64,000 bases of DNA from Leucobacter chironomi DSM 19883 (GTDB lineage: Bacteria; Actinomycetota; Actinomycetes; Actinomycetales; Microbacteriaceae), in contig NZ_ATXU01000006.1 of assembly GCF_000421845.1 (NCBI RefSeq), positions 1 to 64,000 of the forward strand, in the 5' to 3' direction. The position numbers and the translations under genes are program-made. This document shows positions 56,214 through 64,000 of the stretch, piece after piece (position 1 is the stretch's first letter; every line of letters starts with the position of its first letter). Below the pieces are notes generated by a model that worked only from the letters and a program-made list of their open reading frames with translations, was not told the DNA's origin and searched no databases.

Positions 56214-57749
56214 GTGACCGCACCCCAGGCGGCCGCCGATGAGCGCGCCCGATATCGACCCGACCCCTCCGTGCTGACCGCGCTGCGCAGCCCGCGCCTG
56301 CTCACGAGGGAGGTGCTGGCCGGGGTCGTCGTCGCGCTCGCGCTGATCCCGGAGGCCATCGCGTTCTCGGTGATCGCGGGCGTGGATCCTCGCATGGGGC
56401 TGCTCTCGTCGTTCATCATGGCGACGAGCATCGCGTTCCTCGGCGGGCGGCCCGCCATGATCACGGCCGCGACGGGCGCGGTCGCGCTCGTCGTGGCGCC
56501 CGTGGTGCGCGAGCACGGGCCGGAGTACCTCATCGCGACGGTGCTGCTGGCGGGGGTGATCCAGATCCTGCTCGCCGCGCTGGGCGTGGCGAAGCTGATG
56601 CGGTTCATCCCGCGCAGTGTGATGGTCGGCTTCGTGAACTCGCTCGCGATTCTCGTGTTCATCGCGCAGCTGCCGCAGCTGATCGGCGTGCCGTGGTCGG
56701 TGTATCCGCTCGTGGCGGGCGGGATCTTGATCCTGCTCATCATGCCGCGGATCACCCGGGCCGTGCCCGCACCGCTCGTGTCGGTGATCGTGGTGACCGT
56801 CGTCGTGGTGGTCTGCGCGATCAATGTGCCCACGGTGGGAGATCAGGGCGAGCTGCCCCGCAGCCTGCCCGAGCTCGTGTTCCCGGCGGTGCCGTTGGAG
56901 TGGGGCACGCTCACGGCGATCGCGCCGTACGCCTTCGCCATGGCGCTCGTCGGCCTCATGGAGTCGCTGATGACGGCGAAGCTCGTCGACGAGATCACCG
57001 ACACCCACTCGAACAAGACGCGCGAGGGCTGGGCGCAGGGCGTTGCCAATCTGCTCTCCGGCTGCTTCGGCGGCATGGGGGGCTGCGCGGTCATCGGCCA
57101 GACGATGATCAACGTGAAGGCGTCGGGCGCGCGCACCCGCATCTCGACTTTCCTCGCGGGCGTCTTCCTGCTGGTGCTCGTGGTGCTGCTCGGAGATCTC
57201 GTCGCGATGATTCCCATGGCGGCGCTCGTCGCGGTGATGATCATGGTGTCGATCGAGGCGTTCGACTGGCACAGCATCGCGCCGTCGACTCTGCGGCGCC
57301 TGCCGAAGAGCGAGACCTTCGTGATGCTGGCGACGGTGGCGCTGGTGGTGGCGACGCACAATCTCGCTGTCGGGGTGATCGGCGGTGTGCTCGTGGCGTC
57401 GGTGCTGTTCGTGCGACGGGTCGCGCACTTCGTGCGGGTGGATCGCGAGGTGCAGCCCGCCGCGCTCGCCGAGGGCCCGGCCGAGGTCGCCCGCTACCGG
57501 GTGTCGGGCGAGCTGTTCTTCGCGTCGAGCAACGATCTCACCACCCAGTTCGAGTATCGGCGCGACCCTGATCAGGTGGTGATCGACATGTCGGGGGCGC
57601 ACGTGTGGGACGCGTCGACGGTTGCCGCGCTCGACGCGGTCGTGACGAAGTACGAGCGTCTGGGCAAGCGGGTCGAGCTGGTCGGCATGAATACGCGCAC
57701 GAGCGATCTGCACTCGCGTCTCACGGGCACGCTCGGGGGAGAGGGCTGA
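56214..57749 (+). CDS. SulP-family anion transporter with STAS domain
   Basis: The 511-aa protein has the SulP membrane core (about 35-390), with LAGVVVALALIPEAIAFSVIAGVDPRMGLLSSFI (about 40-73) and SIAFLGGRPAMITAATGAVALVV (about 75-97), and a C-terminal STAS domain (about 420-505; VSGELFFASSNDLTTQF, VVIDMSGAHVWDASTVAALDAV). It moves sulfate, bicarbonate or other anions. AAGGAA stands before the GTG at 56214. Confidence 0.93.
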   Translation: MTAPQAAADERARYRPDPSVLTALRSPRLLTREVLAGVVVALALIPEAIAFSVIAGVDPRMGLLSSFIMATSIAFLGGRPAMITAATGAVALVVAPVVREHGPEYLIATVLLAGVIQILLAALGVAKLMRFIPRSVMVGFVNSLAILVFIAQLPQLIGVPWSVYPLVAGGILILLIMPRITRAVPAPLVSVIVVTVVVVVCAINVPTVGDQGELPRSLPELVFPAVPLEWGTLTAIAPYAFAMALVGLMESLMTAKLVDEITDTHSNKTREGWAQGVANLLSGCFGGMGGCAVIGQTMINVKASGARTRISTFLAGVFLLVLVVLLGDLVAMIPMAALVAVMIMVSIEAFDWHSIAPSTLRRLPKSETFVMLATVALVVATHNLAVGVIGGVLVASVLFVRRVAHFVRVDREVQPAALAEGPAEVARYRVSGELFFASSNDLTTQFEYRRDPDQVVIDMSGAHVWDASTVAALDAVVTKYERLGKRVELVGMNTRTSDLHSRLTGTLGGEG

Positions 57750-57793
57750 TCGGCGCGCGGCGGCGCGGCGGCGCGAGAGGTCCGCGGGGCGGC

Positions 57794-58591
57794 GTGCGCG
57801 CGCTGGTGCTCGCGGCGCTGGCGGTGTGCGCGCTCGCCCTGGCCGGTGCGTTCGTCGCGCAGGGCTCGGGGGAGGGCAGCGGATCCTCTGCGTCTCCCAA
57901 CGCGGGCACGGGCACTCTGCGGCAGACGCAGACGCAGACGCAGACGCAGGGGCCGGCCGGTGCGGACCGCGGAGCGCCGCCCGCACCCGTCGCGGAGCGC
58001 ACCGCCGCCGAGGTGCTCGACGCGATCCCCGTCAAGGGCCGCGCTCCGAAGACCGGCTACGACCGCCGGGCCGGCTTCGGGGACGGCTGGAAGGATCCCG
58101 ATCGCAACGGCTGCGACGCCCGCAACGACGCGCTGCGCCGAGACCTCGTCGATGTCAGCATCGACGGGCGCTGCCGGGTGCTGTCGGGGGTGCTGCTCGA
58201 CCCGTACACCGGGGCCCGCATCGATTTCGTGCGCGGCGAGCTCAGCTCGCAGGCCGTGCAGATCGACCACGTCGTCGCACTCTCGGACGCCTGGCAGAAG
58301 GGTGCGCAGGCGCTGACCGGCGCGCAGCGGATCGCGTTCGCCAACGATCCGCTGAACCTGCTGGCCGTGGACGGCGCCGCGAACTCCCGCAAGGGTGACG
58401 GCGACGCCGCGACGTGGCTGCCGCCCGAGCGGGGCTTCCGCTGCGAGTACGTGGCCCGTCAGATCTCGGTGAAGGCCGCGTACGGTCTGTGGGTGACGGA
58501 CGCCGAGGGCGACGCGATGCGCCGGGTGCTCGAGGCCTGCCCGGATCAGCCGGCCTACGCTTCGGCGCTCGCCGGATCCGCCCTGGGCTGA
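57794..58591 (+). CDS. Secreted HNH nuclease (DUF1524, GmrSD C-terminal type)
   Basis: The product has a signal sequence or anchor (VRALVLAALAVCALALAGAFVAQG), a linker with the repeat (CAGACG)4 at 57923-57949 encoding a QTQTQT stretch, and a DUF1524-type HNH domain: LLDPYTGARIDFVRGE, then QIDHVVALSDAWQKGAQALTGAQRIAFANDPLNLLAVDGAANSRKGDGDAATW (about 155-207). Such nucleases degrade external DNA. The start is uncertain: GTG at 57794 fits the signal sequence, but a start nearer the SulP stop (57749) is possible. Confidence 0.83.
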   Translation: MRALVLAALAVCALALAGAFVAQGSGEGSGSSASPNAGTGTLRQTQTQTQTQGPAGADRGAPPAPVAERTAAEVLDAIPVKGRAPKTGYDRRAGFGDGWKDPDRNGCDARNDALRRDLVDVSIDGRCRVLSGVLLDPYTGARIDFVRGELSSQAVQIDHVVALSDAWQKGAQALTGAQRIAFANDPLNLLAVDGAANSRKGDGDAATWLPPERGFRCEYVARQISVKAAYGLWVTDAEGDAMRRVLEACPDQPAYASALAGSALG

Positions 58592-58626
58592 ACCGGATCA
58601 GTCCAGGGCGGCCGGGCGGGCATGGA

Positions 58627-59619
58627 TCACGCCGGGTGGTTGACCGGCGAGTCCGGCGTGCCGGTCTCGAGCAGAGAGACGGCGTTCTGCGCCTGGATCC
58701 GCACGTACTCGATCTCGGTGCGCGCCGAGAAGTAGGCGATGTGCGGGGTGAGCACCACGTCGTCGCGGCCGAGCAGCGGGTGACCGGGCTCGGGAGGCTC
58801 CTGATCGAGCACGTCGAGCGCCGCCCCCGACAGCTGCCCCGAGTCGAGCGCGGCGGCGAGCGCGTGCGAGTCGATCAGCCCGCCGCGGGACACATTCACG
58901 AGCACGGATCCGCGCGGCATCGCCGCCAGGAACTCGGCGTCGACCATGCGCTCCGTCTCCGGGGTGAGCGGCAGGTGCAGGGAGAGCACATCGGCCGTCG
59001 CGCGCACCTCGTCGAGGCCGGCGCGCCGCACGCCGAGCGCGTCGAGCTCTGCGCGCACCTCGGGGGTGTCCGGCAGCATCGGGTCGTAGCCGACGATCGC
59101 GCCGAAGAGCGGGGCCGCGAGCCGCACGAGCTCGCGGCCGATCTTGCCGAGCCCGATGACCCCGAGCGTGGTTTCGCTGAGGCGGGGAGGCGCAGCGGGG
59201 GATCGGTCGTTCCAGTCGGCCGGGGTGGCGGAGGCGGTGTAGAAGGGGAGCTGACGCACGCTGCTGAGCAGGATCGCGAGCGCGTGCGCGGCGACCTCTT
59301 CGGTGGCGGCGCCGGGCACGTTCGTCACCCAGACGCCGCGCTCGCTCGCGGCCTCGACGTCGACGTAGTCGAAGCCCATCGACATGAGCGACACGATCCT
59401 GAGCGACGGCAGCGCCTCGATGACCTCGCGGGTGACGGCGGCGTAGCCGGGCAGAAGCGCGACGGCGCCCTGCGCGCCCGCGATGATCTCGGCGGGGTCG
59501 CGGGTGCCGAGCACGCGCACCTCGAAGCCGTGCTCCTCCAGCAGCCGGATGCCGGCCGAGGGGTCGGTGTCGTCGATGTCGGTGTAGACGGCGAGGGGTC
59601 GCCCGGCTTCGGCGCTCAT
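58627..59619 (-). CDS. D-2-hydroxyacid dehydrogenase
   Basis: The 330-aa NAD enzyme has the Rossmann motif GVIGLGKIGREL (about 153-164), the catalytic Arg in LVNVSRGGLIDSHALA (about 237-252), and the Glu/His pair of LDVLDQEPPEPGHPLL and LTPHIAYF (about 265-296). It oxidises or reduces a 2-hydroxy or 2-keto acid. The ATG overlaps the stop of the TPP enzyme gene (ATGA), so they likely act on linked substrates. Confidence 0.93.
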   Translation of the reverse strand: MSAEAGRPLAVYTDIDDTDPSAGIRLLEEHGFEVRVLGTRDPAEIIAGAQGAVALLPGYAAVTREVIEALPSLRIVSLMSMGFDYVDVEAASERGVWVTNVPGAATEEVAAHALAILLSSVRQLPFYTASATPADWNDRSPAAPPRLSETTLGVIGLGKIGRELVRLAAPLFGAIVGYDPMLPDTPEVRAELDALGVRRAGLDEVRATADVLSLHLPLTPETERMVDAEFLAAMPRGSVLVNVSRGGLIDSHALAAALDSGQLSGAALDVLDQEPPEPGHPLLGRDDVVLTPHIAYFSARTEIEYVRIQAQNAVSLLETGTPDSPVNHPA

Positions 59620-61259
59620 GCGGCGGCCTCCTCGCCGAGGTCGAAGGAGGCCTGCTCGATGTGGATCAGCTGCAGGCCGCCCTCGTGCACGGCCGCGTCG
59701 ATGGCGTTCGCGAGTTCTCGGGGGGTGGCGGCGCTGCGGCCGCGGCCGCCGAACGCCGCGGCGACCGCGACCCAGTCGGGTTGGGCGAGGTCGACGCCGA
59801 CCGGCGCGATACCCGCGTCGGCCTCGTTCTGCTTGATCTCGGCGTAGCCGCCGTTGTCGACGACGATCACGGTGACGTCCTCGCCCTGCTCGATGACGGT
59901 GATGAACTCGTTCATCGAGAACATGAGCGCGCCGTCGCCGGTCACCACGAAGGCGGGGCGGTGCGGGGCCGCGATGCGACTGCCGAGGGCCGCCGGCAGG
60001 CCGTAGCCGAGCGTCGCGTAGGTGGCCATGTAGGGGGTGGAGTTCGGCTCGGACACGCGCAGGGCGTTGAGCAGCCCCCAGTAGGCGATCTGCGATGAGT
60101 CGGTCGCGACGATCGCGTGCTGCGGCAGCGCGGCCGCGATGCGCTCGGCGAGGGCGGTGTTCTCGGCCGACAGCTCGGCGGACTCGGCGCGCGCGGCGGC
60201 GATGCTCTCGCGCACTCGGGCGGCCGCGAGCTCGGCGCGGTCGGCCCCGGCTTCGCCCTCGGGCAGCGCCCGGAGGATCGCGGCGAGTGCGGTGGCCGCG
60301 TCGCCCACGATCCCCACCTCGGCGGCCTGGTTCTTGTCGATCTGCGAGGCGAGCAGGTCGACGCGGATCACGGCGCCCTCGGCGTCGAGCCGCGGCACCC
60401 ACAGCTCGGCTTCGCCGAGCTTCGAGCCGACGACGAGCAGCACGTCGGCCTCCTGCGCGATCCGACGCCCCGCGGCGAGCCGCAGGTTCGAGCCGACCGC
60501 GAGCGGGTGGTGCTCGTCGAGGACGCCCTTCGCGTTGAGGGTGGTGACGACGGGTGCGGCGATCCGCTCCGCGAGCGCGCGCAACTGCGCAGCTGCCTGG
60601 CGCGATCCGCCGCCGGCGAGGATCGCCGGGCGTTCGGCGCGGGCGAGCAGCGCGGCGGCCGCCGCGACGGCCTCGGCCGCGGGTTCGGCTGCTGCGGCGG
60701 GCTCGCGCGGGGCTGTCGCCGTGGCGGGCAGCGCGGTCTCCTGTTCGAGCACGTCGAGTGGGATCTCGAGGTAGACGGAGCGGGGGCGGGTGGTGGCGAA
60801 CAGCTCGAAGGCGTCGTGGATCGCGGCGACGGCCTCCTCGGCGGAGGTCGCGCGGCGCCCCCACTCGACGATCGCCGAGGCCGCGCCGAGCTGGTCCTTG
60901 GTCTCGTGCAGGGTGCCGACGTCCGCGAACTCGGCTCCGAGCGCGGGGCCGGGCGAGATGACGATCATCGGGCGCGACTCGCAGTAGGCGGTGCCCGCCG
61001 CGGAGAGCGCGTTGAGCAGACCCGGGCCGCTCGTGGTGATGACGACGCCGGGCAGGCCGGTCTGCAGGGACCAGCCGTCGGCGCCGTAGCCCGCGCCCTG
61101 CTCGTGCCGGGTCGTGACGGGGCGGATCCCGAGCGCGCCGAGGGGTCGGTAGAGCTCGAGGTTGTGGGTGCCGGGGATGCCGAAGACGGTGTCGACGCCG
61201 TAGCCGCGGAGGGTTTCCATGACGACCCAGCCGGTCGTGCGCTTGGGGATGGTGTCCAT
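59616..61259 (-). CDS. Thiamine pyrophosphate enzyme, acetolactate synthase-like
   Basis: The 547-aa protein has the three domains of TPP-dependent enzymes: an N-terminal Pyr domain (GYGVDTVFGIPGTHNLELYRPL, with the activating Glu near 60, TRHEQGAGYGADG), a central domain, and the C-terminal PP domain with GDGALMFSMNEFITVIEQGEDVTVIVVDNGGYAEI (about 428-462), the metal-TPP site. Related members decarboxylate 2-keto acids (benzoylformate decarboxylase or 5-guanidino-type enzymes). The coupling with a 2-hydroxyacid dehydrogenase supports a catabolic job. Confidence 0.92.
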   Translation of the reverse strand: MDTIPKRTTGWVVMETLRGYGVDTVFGIPGTHNLELYRPLGALGIRPVTTRHEQGAGYGADGWSLQTGLPGVVITTSGPGLLNALSAAGTAYCESRPMIVISPGPALGAEFADVGTLHETKDQLGAASAIVEWGRRATSAEEAVAAIHDAFELFATTRPRSVYLEIPLDVLEQETALPATATAPREPAAAAEPAAEAVAAAAALLARAERPAILAGGGSRQAAAQLRALAERIAAPVVTTLNAKGVLDEHHPLAVGSNLRLAAGRRIAQEADVLLVVGSKLGEAELWVPRLDAEGAVIRVDLLASQIDKNQAAEVGIVGDAATALAAILRALPEGEAGADRAELAAARVRESIAAARAESAELSAENTALAERIAAALPQHAIVATDSSQIAYWGLLNALRVSEPNSTPYMATYATLGYGLPAALGSRIAAPHRPAFVVTGDGALMFSMNEFITVIEQGEDVTVIVVDNGGYAEIKQNEADAGIAPVGVDLAQPDWVAVAAAFGGRGRSAATPRELANAIDAAVHEGGLQLIHIEQASFDLGEEAAA

Positions 61260-61285
61260 GCTGTTCCTCGAGTTCGTGGGTTGTG

Positions 61286-61347
61286 CGCCGAGAGGCGGAT
61301 TTCGCAGCGGGAGCGCGCGATGCTGCGGCGAAATCCGCCTCTCGGCG
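61286..61347. terminator. Long perfect palindrome between the MFS gene and the TPP enzyme gene
   Basis: The arms 61286-61305 and 61328-61347 are perfect 20-base complements with a 22-nt loop. It lies after the MFS gene stop (minus strand) and shares the 13-mer GGCGGATTTCGCA with the palindrome near 54.4 kb. Confidence 0.65.
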
Positions 61348-61374
61348 GGGGTGGAGCGGGGGTGGAGCGGGAAA

Positions 61375-62736
61375 TTAGGGGGTCTGGGGATCCCGCGTGT
61401 CGATCGTGGTGGTGTCGAGGCGGGGCCGGAAGGATCCCGTGACCGGGGCCGCGTCGGAGTGCTGCGGCGCGAAGCGCACGCCGATGAACGCCGACACGGT
61501 GAGCACGCCGAAGAACGCGACGACCGACCAGAAGTTGCCGTCGGTGACGATGAGCAGCGTCGACGCGATCGCGGGCGAGAGGCCGCCCCAGACCGCGGCG
61601 CCGATGCCGTAGGAGAGCGACATCGAGGTGTAGCGCGACTGCGGGCGGAACATCTGCGCCATGAGGGTCGAGAGCGGAGCCCAGGCGCCGCTCAGCGTGA
61701 CGCGGATCAGGATCACGAAGAGCCAGATCAGCCCCACGTTCTTCGCCTGGATCGAGAGCACCAGCGGGATGATGACGATGAACGACGGGATGATGCCGAG
61801 GTACATCACCGTCTTCGCGCCGATCTTGTCGCCGAGGGCGGCGATCGGCAGGGTGACGAGAAATTCGACGAACGAGGCGATCGTCATGGCGCCCAGGATG
61901 ATCGAGGGGTCGAGTCCGATCTCGGGGGTGTCGGCGTAGTTCTGCACGAAGGTCGTGGCGATCACGTAGCCGCCCGACGACATCGCGATGATGCAGAAGC
62001 CGAGCAGGATCGGCAGCCAGTTGTTCTTGAGCGCGAACAGCAGCGGCGTCGACTGCTCCTGCCCCTCGATCTTCGCCTCGAACACGGGCGTCTCCTCGAC
62101 GCGGTAGCGCACCCAGAAGCCGACGGCGATGAGGACGATGCTGAACAGGAACGGCACGCGCCAGCCCCAGCTGAGCAGCGCGTCCTCGCCGAGCGCCGAG
62201 AGCGCCCAGAACGCGCCGGTCGCCATCATCGCGCCGAGCGGGTTGCCGACCTGGGTGAAGCCGCCGTAGAACGTCTTCCACTTCGCCGGCGCGCTCTCGA
62301 CGGCCATGAGGCTGGCGCCGCCCCACTCGCCGCCGACCGCGAGCCCCTGGGCCATGCGGCACAGGATGAGCAGGATCGGGCCCCAGATGCCGATGGTCGC
62401 GTAGCCGGGCAGCACGCCCACGAGGGTGGTGGCGACGCCCATCAGGATCAGGGTGATCGTGAGCGCGGGCTTGCGGCCGAGTTTGTCGCCGATGTGCCCG
62501 AAGACGATACCGCCGATGGGCCGCATGAAGAAGGCCACGGCGTAGGTGCCGAAGGAGGCGAGCGTCGCGAGCGCCGGTTCGGCCTCGGGGAAGAAGACGT
62601 GCGGGAAGATGATCGCTGCCGCGGTCGCGTAGACGTAGAAGTCGTACCACTCGATCGAGGTGCCGACGAGGGCGGCCATGCCGCCTCTCAGCGCGCGTTT
62701 GTGGGAGTTCGGCGCGGCGGCCGTGGACGTGGACAT
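61375..62736 (-). CDS. MFS transporter, metabolite:H+ symporter family
   Basis: The 453-aa protein has 12 membrane helices and the MHS-type signatures: SIEWYDFYVYATAAAIIFPHVFFPE (28-52), FFMRPIGGIVFGHIGDKLGRKPALTITLILMGVATTLVGVLPGY (about 73-116) with the MFS GxxxD-R-GRK motif, and LCRMAQGLAVGGEWGGASLMAVE (about 128-150). These import citrate, shikimate, proline betaine or similar acids. It is in a cluster with the amidohydrolase and TPP enzyme. Weak ribosome site GGAG before the ATG. Confidence 0.93.
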   Translation of the reverse strand: MSTSTAAAPNSHKRALRGGMAALVGTSIEWYDFYVYATAAAIIFPHVFFPEAEPALATLASFGTYAVAFFMRPIGGIVFGHIGDKLGRKPALTITLILMGVATTLVGVLPGYATIGIWGPILLILCRMAQGLAVGGEWGGASLMAVESAPAKWKTFYGGFTQVGNPLGAMMATGAFWALSALGEDALLSWGWRVPFLFSIVLIAVGFWVRYRVEETPVFEAKIEGQEQSTPLLFALKNNWLPILLGFCIIAMSSGGYVIATTFVQNYADTPEIGLDPSIILGAMTIASFVEFLVTLPIAALGDKIGAKTVMYLGIIPSFIVIIPLVLSIQAKNVGLIWLFVILIRVTLSGAWAPLSTLMAQMFRPQSRYTSMSLSYGIGAAVWGGLSPAIASTLLIVTDGNFWSVVAFFGVLTVSAFIGVRFAPQHSDAAPVTGSFRPRLDTTTIDTRDPQTP

Positions 62737-62805
62737 GTGAGCTCCTTTGCTGGATGCCGGGGGGTGGTGGGCCGGGGCGGACGCGTCCGCCCCGGCCGGG
62801 AAGGG

Positions 62806-64000
62806 TCAGCGGGCGAAGACGCGCTCGCCGCCGACCCAGGTCTCGGTCACGGCGAGCTGCGCGAGCTCGGGGACGGGGGTGGTGTGCGGGTCGCGGTCGA
62901 GCACGGCGAAGTCGGCGCGCTTGCCGGTCTCGATGCTGCCGAGCTCGTCTTCGCGGCCGAGCGCTCGGGCCGCCGAGATGGTGTGGGCGCGCAGGGCCGT
63001 GTCGAGCGAGACGGCGAGGTCGTCGGGCCCGAGCTGCGTGCCGCGGCGGGTGACGCGGGAGACGGCGGCCTGGACGGCCTCCATCGGACGCGGATCGGCC
63101 ACGGGGGCGTCCGAGGAGATCGTGACCGGCACCCCGGCCCGTTCGAACTCGCCGAGGGGGTTGAAGCGCTCGCCGGGGGTGCCGACGGCCTGCTCGACGC
63201 CCTCGCCCCAGTTGTAGTGATGCTGGGGCTGGTTGACCGGGTAGATGCCGGCCTTCGCCATGCGCGCGATCTGCTCGGGGGTGGGCAGGCCGCAGTGCTC
63301 GATGCGGTGGCGGGCGTCGGGGTCGGGGCGGTCCTCGAGGGCGGCCTCGATCGCACCGATCACCATCTCGAGCGCGGTGGGCGACTGCGAGTGCGTGGCG
63401 GTCTGCAGACCGACTCGGTGCGCCTTGCGGATCAGCTCGGCGTAGTCGCCGGGCTCGTGGTAGAGCTGACCGGTGCGGCACGGGTCTCCCACGTAGCCGT
63501 CGGGGAAGTACGCGGTCCAGCCGCCGAGGGTGCCGTCCGAGTAGAACTTGATGCCTGCGAAGCTCAGGTGCTCGTTGCCGAACTGGCCGTGGAGGCCCAT
63601 CTCGATGGCCTCGTCGAGCAGGTGGGAGAGCAGGTACATGCTCACGCGCACCTTGAGGTCTCCCGATTCGGCGAGCCGCAGGTACATGTCGAACTCGCGT
63701 CGGCTGACCTGCGCGTCGCCGATGGTCGTGACGCCGCCCTCGAGGAAGTTCTGCTGTGCCGCGGCGAGCTGGCGCTTGTGCTCCTCGGGCTCGTCGGCGA
63801 GGTGGAAGTTGGGGCCGTGGTGCCCGATCTTCACGCCTTCGAGACCGGTGAGCACGTTGCAGGCGGCGTCGGAGAGTTCGCCGGTGAGCTCGCCGTCGGC
63901 GTCGCGGAAGAACTCGCCGCCCTTCGGGTTCGGGGTGTCGCGGTTCACGCCGTGCAGCTCGAAGGTGTACGAGTTGACGACACCGCCGTGACCCGAGGCG
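62806..64000 (-). CDS. Amidohydrolase, YtcJ-like (cut by the window edge)
   Basis: The frame is open to the right edge, so the 5' part is missing and about 398 codons are seen. The sequence matches YtcJ-type metal-dependent amidohydrolases: KIGHHGPNFHLAD, FAGIKFYSDGTLGGWTAYFPDGYVG, THSQSPTALEMVIGAIEAALEDRPDPDARHRIEHCGLPTPEQIARMAKAG and SSDAPVADPRPMEAVQAAVSRVTRRG with the last Asp ligand, ending FAVLDRDPHTTPVPELAQLAVTETWVGGERVF. It hydrolyses amide or imide bonds. The MFS gene follows after 69 nt. Confidence 0.9.
   Translation of the reverse strand, partial: ASGHGGVVNSYTFELHGVNRDTPNPKGGEFFRDADGELTGELSDAACNVLTGLEGVKIGHHGPNFHLADEPEEHKRQLAAAQQNFLEGGVTTIGDAQVSRREFDMYLRLAESGDLKVRVSMYLLSHLLDEAIEMGLHGQFGNEHLSFAGIKFYSDGTLGGWTAYFPDGYVGDPCRTGQLYHEPGDYAELIRKAHRVGLQTATHSQSPTALEMVIGAIEAALEDRPDPDARHRIEHCGLPTPEQIARMAKAGIYPVNQPQHHYNWGEGVEQAVGTPGERFNPLGEFERAGVPVTISSDAPVADPRPMEAVQAAVSRVTRRGTQLGPDDLAVSLDTALRAHTISAARALGREDELGSIETGKRADFAVLDRDPHTTPVPELAQLAVTETWVGGERVFAR

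Noticed and set aside
57923-57949. (CAGACG)4 repeat as a possible CRISPR or regulatory array
   Set aside because: It is a coding hexanucleotide repeat for a Gln-Thr linker without spacers. No CRISPR array was seen in the window.

Overview
The window comes from a high-GC Gram-positive actinobacterium, most likely a member of the Microbacteriaceae such as Leucobacter (an inference). Codons nearly always end in G or C. Many genes are leaderless: a TANNNT box lies 6-7 nt before an ATG or GTG. The chromosomal part includes a MarP-like membrane protease, GalU, SulP and UraA transporters and a very large helicase-like protein with a C-terminal nuclease-like domain, a combination known from this family.

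Bases 1-549 are the 3' end of an ISL3-type transposase. About 1.6-35.7 kb is a siphovirus prophage, read mostly on the minus strand. From right to left it holds: integrase, ImmA protease and repressor (plus strand); a divergent operator region; Cro-like and Xis-like regulators; RusA, YqaJ exonuclease and RecT annealase; replication initiator, loader, DnaB helicase and SSB; a J-domain protein, cytosine methyltransferase and ASCH protein; HNH and small terminase genes; large terminase, portal, scaffold, HK97 capsid, connectors and tail tube; frameshifted tail chaperones, tape measure, baseplate proteins, CHAP endolysin and holin. A SRAP gene follows at 0.9-1.6 kb. Both attachment ends are unresolved.

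The most unusual part is 18-24.5 kb. Plus-strand genes are slotted one by one between minus-strand phage cassettes, each with its own -10 box directly in front of a leaderless start. Most have a single N-terminal membrane helix, and two look like diverged copies of one family. These are candidate lysogen-expressed (moron) genes of unknown function. Several genes in the window also carry a lesion: the portal gene at a CTGG repeat, the 23.8-kb moron at an AG repeat, the ASCH gene by an in-frame TAG, a small membrane gene at a C run, and a chromosomal EamA gene at a GC repeat. They suggest prophage decay, slippage-based variation or assembly error.

From 35.8 kb on the chromosome holds: a MazF-type toxin-antitoxin pair; an overlapping cluster of XRE-cupin regulator, EamA exporter, ABM protein and DapA-like aldolase; a second EamA exporter, a CYTH protein, an FAD oxidoreductase with a cupin, and UraA; the helicase-like giant; FmdB, 5-formyl-THF cyclo-ligase, GalU and GNAT; a tRNA-Ala(CGC) with a strong terminator; MarP, SulP and a secreted HNH nuclease. 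The last cluster (TPP enzyme, 2-hydroxyacid dehydrogenase, MHS-type transporter, amidohydrolase) looks catabolic. Long intergenic palindromes mark several gene ends in this part.
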